Positions 1 through 14,614 of a DNA stretch of 64,000 nt are shown piece by piece (the first letter of the stretch is position 1; each line of letters starts with the position of its first letter). The stretch is from Isoetes taiwanensis (Eukaryota > Streptophyta > Lycopodiopsida > Isoetales > Isoetaceae). The stretch spans positions 17,395,418 to 17,459,417 of the forward strand of contig JAJEKV010000010.1 in the NCBI GenBank assembly GCA_021234155.1, given 5' to 3'. The position numbers were made by a program, and so were the translations under genes. The notes beneath the pieces were generated by a model. The model was not told where the DNA came from, made no database searches, and was given only the letters and a program-made list of their open reading frames with translations.

Positions 1-410
1 TTAGGGTTATTTTGAGTTGTTTTAATTTAAGGTTGTGTTGGAAGCAACTAGGCAGCAGGGCTTTCTGGACTAGGGGCGAAGGATTTCCATTTTAGGTGGT
101 GTGGTTCCAAGTGTGGATTTACTAAGGGCAGTGGCAGCAACCTGTTGAGAAATCATGGCCTTGATAAGCAAAAACGACGCCTTCATGCAGTAGTCGAAAA
201 TCCTTTTGCCATGTATCATTCCTGCTTTTTTTATAATCTGATTATTTGCAAGACATGTCTACTTCAGTGGACGATTCTTAAAATCAAGCTAGAAGCTTTA
301 ATATGAAATTGTTTAGTCTGTCATCGGAAGGGGACGTATTCGAGTGGTTCCTACAAATCTCGTCTTTGGTTTCTTCCAGAATCAGCTTCTTCTAGATATG
401 CAGTAGAAGA
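1..410. other. Gene-free stretch upstream of SINE
   Basis: No coding region that I can support. The last 13 bases (398-410, ATGCAGTAGAAGA) are the left target-site duplication of the SINE that follows. Confidence 0.4.
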
Positions 411-617
411 TAGATAGATAGATAAATAGTCCAACTGGACATGTGACCACACACCACATTGCTTGGTTGGGCCTTGCCCTTAACCACTTCACATTGCGTC
501 AGTGGGTTTTTGAAGCCCAACAGTTCAAAGTGCGATTCTGGGCGGTCTCAAACTCGAGACCTATAGTTTGCTAGAACTAGTGTATTGCCACTAGACTAGA
601 TGCCCAGACACCCAAAC
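411..617 (-). mobile_element. tRNA-derived SINE (family S2), complete, with TSD
   Basis: Seen: a 207-bp unit flanked by the exact 13-bp direct repeat ATGCAGTAGAAGA (398-410 and 618-630). On the minus strand it opens with a tRNA-like head. An A-box-like TCTAGTCTAGTGG is followed by the B-box-like GGTCTCGAGTTTGAGACC, and the unit ends in a short (ATCT)n tail at 411-427. A second copy lies at 22735-22999 on the plus strand with the same tail. Known: SINEs are short Pol III-transcribed retroposons that borrow LINE enzymes, and a short tandem tail plus a TSD is their usual signature. Inferred: this copy is a true retroposition event. The family name S2 is only a local label. Confidence 0.8.
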
Positions 618-630
618 ATGCAGTAGAAGA

Positions 631-1675
631 GGATAGATGAATGTGCGTGTCTTGCAAGCTCAACCAATTTTTTGGGTTTCTGTCACTGCTGTTGTTATTG
701 TTTTGTCGTATTGTATATTATTCTTCTTGCCCGATGAAACATTATGGAAGTGTGAGAGGGTCCAATTTCCCTCTCCTTCTGAAGCTTCCACTGCAGGCAA
801 TTCTGACAGCCATAGAGCCAGAAGGTAAGGTATTTTTCCCTCTACTGCTTCCTTTCTTCATTGTTTGCTTTTCGAAATTAGGCTGGCTTGACATCTATGT
901 TGCCGATTTACAGTCCATGTCTCCAACTTTTCCAGGTGAAAGGCTTGAAGCCATATGTACAGGAAACTAGTTTTGTGTCTTATTTTGCTTTCTTATGCAT
1001 TTATAGATTATGAATTTATGGTCTTTGCCCTTCCATGTGCTTTTGGTTGATCCAAAGCTAGACTCCACATTCCCATTGGCTTCGAGATATGTTGAACTTG
1101 GAGAGCAAGGTCAGATTTCTTAACTCTGGCCAGTTTTGCAGTTTAAGAGATATAAGTTTTTGGTTGTTGGGATTCTAGGATGTTTGAACCAAGAGTAGAG
1201 TTAGATCAAATATCATATACAGGATCACTAAATATGCTAGTGTTTACATATTAATGTTTCCAAAAGGAATATGCTCTAATATGTATGGTGGTGAGGTAAT
1301 CTATGTGAGATTAGATCACTGTCATCATAAAAAAGACACGTTATTTGTCAAGACCAATGAGATGTAATACATTATACTTATTGATGGGTCAAAAGTACTA
1401 TTAGTTAGCATGTCAATACTAAGTGATTTAGGATCAATTATATAATTAATATCTCAAAATTATGCTTGTCAAGTTTGGATAAAACCACTATAAGCAAATT
1501 CATCAACACCAACTTAAAACTATGAAAAATTCAATAGACTATGTTAGCTTGAAGCCAAACATCACAAAGATCGACCAACAAAACCATGTTAAGAAACTAG
1601 TAATTTGAACCATGTTACCTTAAGAAATTGGAAAAGCTAACCACCAAACCATGTTAAAAACCACTAGCAATTCAA
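631..1675. other. AT-rich non-coding stretch
   Basis: Short overlapping ORFs near 637-970 have no recognisable domain and look random. From about 1480 onward the motif AACCACTA recurs many times, leading into the degenerate tandem repeat that follows. Confidence 0.4.
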
Positions 1676-1890
1676 CAAGTCATGTTTGCTTAGAAAATTA
1701 GGATGGAAAACCACAAATGAAAAGAGGTGGTCTAATTATACATAAAAACAATTATAGCATTGTCAGTAAAAACCACTAACAATATGGCAAGTCGTGTTAG
1801 CATAGAAAATCATGATGGAAGACCACAAATGAGAAGACCCTGGCAAGACTACATATAGAAACATTGAAGTATTGTCAGTTAATACTGCTC
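1676..1890. repeat. Degenerate tandem repeat, about 113-bp period
   Basis: Two diverged units are visible. Both contain CAAGTC(A/G)TGTT..GC(T)TAGAAAAT, then GATGGAA(A/G)ACCACAAATGA(A/G)AAGA and a CATTGTCAGT or TATTGTCAGT block. The AACCACTA motif also recurs outside these units (near 1482, 1768 and 2078). The repeat lies just downstream (on the minus strand) of the HUH ORF and could be subterminal sequence of the same element. Confidence 0.5.
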
Positions 1891-2124
1891 CAAAACCATA
1901 CACATATTTAAGAAAACCATTAAACATGTCTTTCCTACTCTTAATGTCGTAAACTATAGAATTAACCACCATGAGATGCCTAGTTGATATTAAAACCTTA
2001 ATAAAAACCCTCATTGAGTTAAAGAAACCATATCAAAATATAAAACTAACGTGCAAAACCATAGTCTCATTGTGAAAACCACTATACTAGGTGGCTTTCA
2101 TTGAGGAAAAAGTTTTCTGCATAA

Positions 2125-2147
2125 AAAACCACTATCATAGTGGTTTT
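2125..2147. repeat. Perfect hairpin downstream of HUH ORF
   Basis: Two perfect 10-base arms, AAAACCACTA and TAGTGGTTTT, are separated by the 3-base loop TCA. The hairpin lies about 58 bases beyond the stop of the HUH-endonuclease pseudogene on the minus strand. HUH transposons commonly carry terminal hairpins recognised by their nuclease. That this one has such a role is inference. Confidence 0.6.
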
Positions 2148-2205
2148 GTAGTGCTTATTTATGATAGCTAAATTTTTGGGTGCCTTGTGACAGTGCTTGA
2201 TTCCC

Positions 2206-3093
2206 CTACAAATTCTTCCCCCTCTCCAACTGCTCTGGAGTCACCTGTTTCCTATGATTCTTGTAGTGCATCTTCCCAGAATCCTTTAGACAATAACCCA
2301 ACATGCCCTCAAAGCAATACAGGCGAGTGTCCTTGAGCGCCTTGCAGATTATAACGCCACCTGCAGGCCTATTTACAATCCAGTCCAGTGATTGCTTCGC
2401 CCTTACATTCACAGCAGTTGGTGTTGTGGCTGGCAAACAGAATACACATTGAAAGTGAAGGTGGTCCAGCTCAGACCCTCTCTCAACTGCGACCATGTCT
2501 GCAACACATTGCTCGTTTAAAAAACCATAGACTCTGTCATACAAGTCATCCCAGACATCACCGCCACTAATCGTCACGGTGACACTGGCATCCAGCACAT
2601 TAGATTTTTTGGTCGTCTTCTTCTTCCCCATCTTTTCCACTCTTTCTTGCCTCTGCTTCTCCCTTGCCTCAACTCTCTACCGCTTACATCTCTCACATTC
2701 CTCCTGCCTCTCCCTTTGTTTCTTTTCCTTCTCTTCCCTTCTCAGCTGCTTCTCCAAATCCCTCTGCCTTTTCAACTTATCCTTGGCATTTTGTTCAGCC
2801 ATCACAACAACGGAAGGTTTCTTGGGCCTACCTTTCTTCTTCCCCTTCCCAATCGATTCATGGCAGGCATCAGCCAAAAGCATAAGATTACGCTACACAC
2901 TCTCCACATCCAATTCCAACTGCTCAGAGGTGTTTTCAACAAAGGTACTGTTGTGGAAGAGAGCATGAGCATCACTCAGAATTGGCTGTTGCATGGACCT
3001 CATAAGAGCAGCATCACTGCTCTCTGGAGGCCAACCCTCCTCATCCACTATATGCCCAAAGCATGGCAACTGCCTGGCTATCCTCTTCACCAT
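2206..3093 (-). pseudogene. HUH (rolling-circle Rep-like) endonuclease, broken by two TAG stops
   Basis: Three ORFs (3093-2893, 2883-2677, 2640-2206) share one frame and are separated only by in-frame TAG codons near 2893 and 2677. Together they form one ancestral reading frame of about 296 codons. Order: an N-terminal segment without known motif; a Lys/Glu/Arg-rich probable coiled coil with a GKGKKKGRPKK basic patch; and a C-terminal catalytic domain. The last contains the two-histidine motif in ERGSELDHLHFQ and the YxxK motif in GYCLKDSGK. Known: HxH plus YxxK defines HUH nucleases of rolling-circle replicons and of Helitron- or Replitron-type transposons, which nick and join one DNA strand. 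No helicase domain is seen, which argues against a Helitron and against a complete viral Rep. Both stops fit CAG-to-TAG decay. A transposon origin seems likelier than an endogenous single-stranded DNA virus, but this is not settled. Confidence 0.72.
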
Positions 3094-3114
3094 TCTAAAC
3101 TCTGAGAAAACAAG

Positions 3115-5259
3115 GCCTAAAACATCTACAAATGCAATTTAGCAAGTGTTCTCGCCCTCCCCTCCCCCCCTCCAACCCCAAAAAAAAAAAAAAAAAAAAA
3201 AAATCTTGGTTACCTGTTTAGTGGTTTTGCTTAATCTGAGGTACAAGAATAATATTGACGATAAAAACTCTTCTCTTCTCTTCTATTCTATTCTTGAATT
3301 CTAGATTAAAGGCACGTCAGCCAAAACTCACAATGGAATCACTAAACTGTTGCATCAATGGCTAGAGAAATTAGAAATACCTCTAAAATTCGCCTTCCTA
3401 CTTCGTCCTTACCTTTGAACCAAATTAGAAATACCTCTGAAATTTGCCTTCCTACTTCATCCTTACCTTTGAACCAAACATCTAGTGTGCAAATTTCATT
3501 TTGTTGTTGTTGTTGTTGTTGTTGTTGTTTTTTTTTTTTTTTTTTTTTTTTTTGTTTGTTTGTTTGTTTAGCACACCAACACTACTAGACCTACAACCTA
3601 TCCACCATTATAGCCCATCCACGTAGCAATGCCATCTCAACATGATGTACACCATTAGATCCTTTATTTTTCAAATGAAGGACCAAAGAAATTAGAAAAT
3701 TCTAGGTTTGCAAAAAGGAAAGGAAGAGGTGGCATTCTTTCTAAGCATTCCTATAACGATTTTACAATGGGATGATTTCAATTTTAGTATGGTTGCAATT
3801 TCTTGTGCCTTCTTTTTTGCTTTCAAGATATGGGTCCTACTTTCTAGATTCGAGCTCTGCATTGTGTATTTTGCAAAAAATGTTTTTTCTTGAGCGGAAA
3901 TTTCTATCCTTCATTTTATGGGCATCTAGAAGGCCATTCAACATACCAAGCATTTCCGTAGTATTCTAAATTTAATATACCTCGTACTTTTGCAGTTATT
4001 ATTTTTTTTCTAAGCAACGATTATTTTACTCCGGATACTATACTCTGGACTAAGCTTAGGCTTCATTGTCCTTGGGAATAGAATAATAGAATAAATTTTT
4101 TAGGGAAGAGTTTAAGGAAAGCTTTAGTCATTGTATTTAAGAATCAATTATCGTCAATAATATTGCAGAATTTTGAATCAAATACTTCGACAAGGTTCTT
4201 CATTTTGATATTCAGACAGATTTGCTTATGTACTCTTGAGCATATTAAGTAGCAGCTATCTTCAGTCAGTCGCAGATGTAGGAATTTGTATTTTGGCTTG
4301 CACTTTTTACTCTGCGAACTGTATTTTATAAAGCGAATCATATATCTTAAAGGTACATGGGATTGGAGTGGGTTAGAATTTAGAGCAAAAGACTACCTCC
4401 GCCTTTAATCCACCAAGAACCAGGTTAGTTTTATCTATTTCTTGCTTTATTGTTTTTGGCTGCTAGTTTAAGATTTTGTCATACAGCTAAATAGGCCAGA
4501 TTGCATAAGCTAGTACAGGTACCGATCTTAGCCATTTAGAAGACCTATCTTCCTTTGCACACAGTATAAAGAATGAACTTTCAATTTATATTATCCGATT
4601 AATTATGCATTTGTTGGATTGAGAGCTTCAACAAAAGCATTTTCCTATGTAATTGGGATCTACTCCGCGCTTTCCTTTGTCTATATTTGGATCATAAGAA
4701 ATGTGCTTTTTTTTCTCTCTTTTTTTTTTTCTCTAAAGAAATAGCAGATTTGGAGCAAATATGCATGCGCCTTTGTTACAAAACATATCTCATCTCTCTT
4801 AAGAAAGAAGAAAAGGTAATGGTTTGAAATCATTAGAGGAATTCTTTAAATATGCTCTTATGCACTCTAAAAATACTGTCTACTATATCAGCATGAATAC
4901 AACGACCAAATCATAGGAAAACCATATTAAAAAGCATACAAAAATTCAAAGAAAATCCCACGTTATCATGTTAGATATTATATAGTTAGTTACTTGGCAA
5001 TAGGCATTTAATGATAATGCTCATCATGCTCCAAGTCTATTGTTCATATATCTACTATTAAAATTTGGATAATGTCAAGGGCATTCCCCTTTTTTTTGAA
5101 GGATAACTAAATCAATTAATAAAAGGTTTATATGAAGAGCGATATAGGAGGGCACCCACTCAAGCTGTTGGAAGATAAATCATATATTACATAAATACAT
5201 TCTTATCTTATCTCACGGAATGAATGCACCTAGGGTATCTACTATGGGAAGTGTCATTT
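3115..5259. other. Non-coding stretch with homopolymers and (TTG)n
   Basis: Contains a poly-A run (about 3180-3203) and a (TTG)n/poly-T/(TTTG)n block (about 3500-3570). A short local duplication near 3358-3470 repeats 'attagaaatacctctRaaattYgcc'. No coding region or known element is supported. Confidence 0.5.
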
Positions 5260-5692
5260 CCCAAATAGCAGGGGGATTTGATATGGATGGAAAAATAACA
5301 ATTCTTGAAACCGTAGACCATATATACCTAAAATAATTGAATGGATTGTTATAAAAAAAAAACATAGATTCAAGGTAAAAAATAATCACATTAGCTCACT
5401 TGGTATATTGGTTAAAGTAGTCTTATTAAGACATTGAGTTATTTTAGTAGAGGTTCGAGCCCCCGTATTTCATATTATAAAATCTTAGGCAAAGCAATAT
5501 AGAGGTTCAATATTCCCTAAAAACCTTAGGCAAACTCGTATTTCATATTTCAAAATCATAGGCGCCTCGAATCATAAATGACTATAAGCGAAACGAGAGG
5601 TGCCAAGCGACCCCAACAGACAATTTGGGTCGTAGGATCGGCGAATCCGACAACTATGATAGTCCAGGGTACACCTCGTTTAGAAATATGTA
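5260..5692 (+). repeat. R1 repeat copy a (tRNA-like core), first half of a tandem dimer
   Basis: R1 is a roughly 430-bp family seen in at least five copies here. Its middle resembles a tRNA: an A-box-like TTAGCTCACTTGG at 5391, an anticodon-stem-like GTCTTATTAAGAC, and the B-box-like GAGGTTCGAGCCCCC at about 5450. It begins near AGCAGGGGGATTTGATATGG and ends at CACCTCGTTTAGAAATATG. Copies begin and end with the same TATGTAGCAAAATAACAG string. The next copy follows with no spacer. A Pol III-driven SINE is likely, but the tRNA-like part is internal, not at the 5' end, so it may be a composite. Confidence 0.65.
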
Positions 5693-6122
5693 GCAAAATA
5701 ATAGGGGATTCCAGGGAAATTTGATATGGATATAATTCTTGAAACTATAGACCATATCCCTCATTCAATGGGTTGTTATAAAAAAAGCATTGATCTAAGA
5801 TAAAAAATAATCACGTTAGCTCACTAGTTAGATTGGTTAAAGTAGTCTTATCAGGATATTGAGTTATTTTGGTAGAGGTTCGAGCCCCCTATTTCAAATT
5901 CTACAACCTTAAGCGAAGCCGTATAGAGGCTCGATATATCATCAAAACCTTAGGCAAACTCGTATTTGACATCTCAGTCATAGGCACCCCCAATCATAAA
6001 TGAGCATAAGCAAAACGAAAGGTACCTAGAGGCTTCAACATAGGGTCTGGGCCATAGGATCGATGGATCCGACGACTGTGGTAGTCCAGGGTGCACCTCG
6101 TTTAGAATATGTAGCATAATAA
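5693..6122 (+). repeat. R1 repeat copy b, second half of tandem dimer
   Basis: Aligns along its whole length with copy a, with the A-box-like TTAGCTCACTAG at about 5817 and GAGGTTCGAGCCCCC at about 5876. It follows copy a directly and ends TTTAGAATATGTAGCATAATAACAG. Confidence 0.65.
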
Positions 6123-6250
6123 CAGGGGGTTTTCTTTGTGTTTTTGTACGCTTTTCACAAAGGTTTTCCTAAGATTTCATGGCGTATTCGAATGGATGTA
6201 CTAATGCGTACATCTAGAGTGCACTATTTCTTAGTCGTTGATTTAGCTTT
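6123..6250 (+). repeat. R1-linked flank, shared with 59825-59985
   Basis: The sequence after the R1 end (…GTAGCATAAT.ACAGGGG, then GCTTTTCACAAAGGTTTTCC and 'tagagtgca') recurs at 59825-59985. R1 therefore has, or travels with, a longer 3' extension in at least two places. Confidence 0.5.
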
Positions 6251-6259
6251 TTTTTTTCA

Positions 6260-7980
6260 ATGGTCCAACATCCAAGGGCTCACAACAAAAGCCCTCTTTT
6301 TATTTTAGGGGCTGAACATGCAAGCCTCGTGGATAGCATTTTAGGGCACGAAACATGGCTTGCAAATCTGCAACAACAGGGATTAGCAAGACCTCTGCTT
6401 CTGATAAGTGATTGCATCTCCAATCTTCAGTCTGGGGCAAACATTATAAGAGTTATAGGTTTGGCAGGGGTATATCAAATATATTCAGCCATATCTGGAG
6501 CTTTTAAAGATACGTGTACAGGGCATAAAAGCTAATCCGACAGAATGGAGACGGTCTCTAGGTTTTGTTTGTGCCGTTTGGTTATTGGAGCTCTGGACAA
6601 AACACATGCATTCAACTCAGCTGGAGATTTCGTCCTTGTTATACGATTTGTGCTGGAGGGGTAAATTTTACTACATGTCATTTTCTTTGCCGGATTTTCC
6701 ACGGAACACTCATTTCGATTTTGCCCTTTCTTCTTTCGATTTTGCCCTGTTGATTTGGCCAGTGATGATCTTCCTGCCAATCTGCGTTATGTGGCCACAG
6801 TTGGTCTCAGCTCTACATTTGAAAAGGTTATAGCCAAACTCCCTCGTGTTAGGAGTATCATTTATGACTTTGTTTTACTGTTTTTGGACGATGATCTTTG
6901 CAGAAAGATTTAACATTCCCCAAGCATGTTATTTTCCAAGCTCTGCAGCTTGCATTCTTTGTGGAGTATCATATACCCGATTACTTTCTGAAGGGCCAAC
7001 CCTTTCCCCCTCTCCAAATGTATATGTTTCTCCAAAACCAGGTTTGTTTTTCATTAAATTTTTTATAGACTAGAACTAGATGGATAAGTTTGGAAACTTG
7101 AATTTACAAGTCCACACTATTGCATTCTTATTTATTATGAACTAGTATGGTTACTCTTCTATGTCGGGTCTTTGAAAACTCGAGTATGGTTTTATACAAA
7201 AGTTCGGCATTTGAATATTTTCTCTATCGTTGGTGCGTAATCGAAATTAAAGCCGGCATGGCGGCACTAAAGTCCATGCACGGTATACGATTAACTTCTC
7301 TACAACCGCCCTTTACATATTCACAATCTTTCTTATCCATATCCCGAACAAGATGGGGAACGACTTTATTACTTGAAAAAGTCTTCTTGGATCCTTTTAA
7401 ACTCCTTTCATGAATTAGAAACTCAAGTGTTTGATGAAATGCGAAAATTATGGGGACCAAGGTTTGTTCTGTTGGACCGATGTTTCGGGTTGCTAGTCGC
7501 ACTCGGTTGTCATCTAAGAAAGAAAATGTCGAGTGCCTCAAATGGTTGGATAGCTGTCCTCCAAATTACGTGCTTTACATCTCCTTTGGTAGTAGAGCGA
7601 TCATTCTTGGAAGATGTTCTTGCATTGGCTAGGGGCTTAATACTTAGCGGTGACCATTTTTATGGTGATGAGAGCGGCTCACATTCTTTGGAGAAGATTT
7701 TCTGAATTCCAACAAACATTTAGAAGTGATTTAGACTAGGCCGCATCACGGCTTGGGTGCCCCAAATGCTTGGTCTTAGGCCATGCTTCTATTGGTGGCT
7801 TTCTAACTCATTGCGGTTGGGGTTCTGTTATGGAGAGCATTTATAGTGGCTTACCAACGATTGGATGGCCGTTTGAAGTGGACCGAGTACTAACCAAAGA
7901 TTATTGTTGAAGATAGAAATATAGGCGTAACGTTCTCAAAGGAAAAAATAACTGAAGAGAAGGTTCACATCTAGAGGAAA
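6260..7980 (+). pseudogene. UDP-glycosyltransferase (family 1) pseudogene
   Basis: Pieces in order but in different frames. At 6846-7000 there is an acceptor-domain piece resembling FNIPQACYFPSSAA. At 7530-7600 is ECLKWLDSCPPNYVLYISFGS, the hinge strand of plant UGTs (CLxWLDxxPxxSVxYVSFGS). At 7750-7910 is the PSPG box, with WVPQM, then after a 1-base shift LGHASIGGFLTHCGW and MESIYSGLPTIGWPFE. Known: PSPG-box UGTs transfer sugar from UDP-sugars to small molecules in the cytosol, and the HCGW histidine binds the sugar donor. A TGA stop follows the PSPG box at about 7907. The C-terminal Asp/Gln donor contact is not preserved cleanly. Multiple frameshifts make this non-functional. The region before 6846 has no UGT signature and may not belong to the gene. 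Confidence 0.75.
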
Positions 7981-8249
7981 GGTTGCCACGAATAATGTGT
8001 GTTACTATTACGTGATATACCTAATGTTGCCAATACATCTTCGGTCTTTATTGGTTAAGCTATCTCATCGTGCAGGAGCTCTTTTGAAAATGTTTGGCAG
8101 GATATTTCATTACGTTTGTTGTGTCTGGAAAATTTGTTGGAGCCTATAAATTATGCAATTTTAAATATATGGTTTGCAATAACACATCATCCATTTTGTA
8201 CTTTTATTTTATTTTTATTTTTATTTTTTTGTTTACCTCAGAGTTTATC
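7981..8249. other. Degraded 3' flank of the UGT pseudogene
   Basis: AT-rich, with a T-rich (TTTTA)n-like patch at about 8200-8230. No gene is visible. It ends at the foldback element. Confidence 0.4.
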
Positions 8250-8798
8250 TATGTTTGTTTCTTTTGGGGCCCGAAGGGTTTGAAATTTTTCTAATATAAC
8301 AACCAACATAACTACTATTAACATTAATTAACACAAACCATTACATTAAACATGTTTAAAATTAAATTCCCCCTTAAACCCCCTTTTGTTTGGGTGCATA
8401 TTCACAGGGGGGTGACGTAGGGCAGCGAGAGCCCCTGTAATTATGTTTTGCACGTATAAAATCAACACCATATAGTACATTGCCTGAAATCTTATAGTAT
8501 TTTGCAAATCTTGTTATACAGTATAACAAATTCTATACATCCATACCCCACAAACGAGGAACTTTGTGTACGGTGTAGATTAAGGAATAATGGGTGAATA
8601 TGCCTATCCAACAGCTCTCGTTGCCCGGAGTCACCCCCCGTGTGAATATGCACCCAAACAAAAGGGGGTTTAAGGGGGAATTTAATTTTAAACATGTTTA
8701 ATGTAATGGTTTGTGTTAATTAATGTTAATAGTAGTTATGTTGGTTGTTATATTAGAAAAAATTTTCGGCCCTTCGGGCCCCAAAAGAAACAAACATA
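8250..8798. mobile_element. Long-TIR foldback/MITE element (family F1)
   Basis: About 185-base terminal inverted repeats (8250-8434 and about 8614-8798) begin TATGTTTGTTTCTTTTGGGG and end CCCCAAAAGAAACAAACATA. The arms are nearly identical, including a GGGCCCGAAGGG block and GCATATTCACA(C)GGGGGGTGAC. The middle of about 180 bases has no ORF. A second, more diverged copy is at 61973-62470. No convincing target duplication is visible, so the superfamily is unassigned. It is non-autonomous. Confidence 0.8.
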
Positions 8799-8800
8799 AC

Positions 8801-9187
8801 ACAATAACAGGGTTCCAAGGGCATTTGATATGGATGTAAAAATAACAAATCCTGAAACCATAGACTACATATCCCCAAAATAATTGAATGGGTTATTACA
8901 AAAAAAAAAAACATAGATTCAAGATAAAAAAATAATCATATTAGCTTATTTAGTATATCGGTTAAAGTAGTCTTATTAGGACATCGAATTATTTTGGTAG
9001 AGGTTCGAGCCCCCGTATCTCATAATCTAAAATCTTAGGCAAAGCCGTATAGAGGTTTGATATTCCCTCAAAACCTTAGGCGAACTCGTATTTCATATTT
9101 CAAAATCATAGGCGCCTCCTATCCTAAATGACTATAAGCGAAACGAGAGGTGCCCAGAGGCCCCAGCATATGATCTGGGTCGTAGGA
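8801..9187 (+). repeat. R1 repeat copy c, 3'-truncated
   Basis: Starts ATAACAGGGTTCCAAGGGCA directly after the foldback element. It carries the tRNA-like core (GAGGTTCGAGCCCCC at about 9001) and stops at GATCTGGGTCGTAGG, short of the full 3' end. Confidence 0.65.
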
Positions 9188-9349
9188 AAAGGACTTATGT
9201 TCAACACAAGCAAGTTTGTTTTCATCATTTCATTGTATGATTTTGGTTTTATAAAAACTACTGTTAAGCTTCATGTGTACAATAGAATTGGCATGATAGT
9301 GGGAGATTTGACAAGCAGGCTATACACACAACAAAATTCTATTACATGT

Positions 9350-9495
9350 GTGACAACCATATAGGTATTCATACTATATAAGTATTAGTACAAAAGATGA
9401 TCGTCACATGGATGGAAAAGAGCAAGGTTTGAACTCACAACCTTCTAACTACGACTTGTCCTCCTTTGTCAAATGCGCTACCAATACTTATTAAA
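9350..9495 (-). repeat. Possible second tRNA-derived SINE head
   Basis: The minus strand reads TTGGTAGCGCATTTG (A-box-like), then GTGAGTTCAAACCTTGC (B-box-like, GGTTCRANNCC type) about 35 bases on. That is the spacing of a tRNA-related promoter. There is no second copy in the window to confirm it. Confidence 0.35.
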
Positions 9496-12745
<3,250 letters not shown>

Positions 12746-12869
12746 ACCTTAGCAAAAGCTAAACCCATTGAAGCCAAATCTTAACTAAATAAATGTAAGA
12801 CAGTGCAACAAATGTGACCGTAAAGGTATTCCTTTAGAAAAATATTAAATATTGACATTCAAAAACAAA

Positions 12870-14614
<1,745 letters not shown>

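Noticed and set aside
83-190. Possible BED-type zinc finger (WCGSKCGFTKGSGSNL…H) on the plus strand
   Set aside because: Only a weak Cys/His spacing match in about 35 codons, with stops around it and no transposase downstream.
2206-3093. Endogenous geminivirus-like Rep
   Set aside because: HxH and YxxK are shared by all HUH Reps. No helicase domain or viral coat gene is present, and the long coiled coil before the catalytic domain is not a viral arrangement I know.
5389-5465. Functional tRNA gene
   Set aside because: The tRNA-like core of R1 lacks a foldable acceptor stem and recurs within a dispersed repeat, so it is a promoter relic, not a tRNA.
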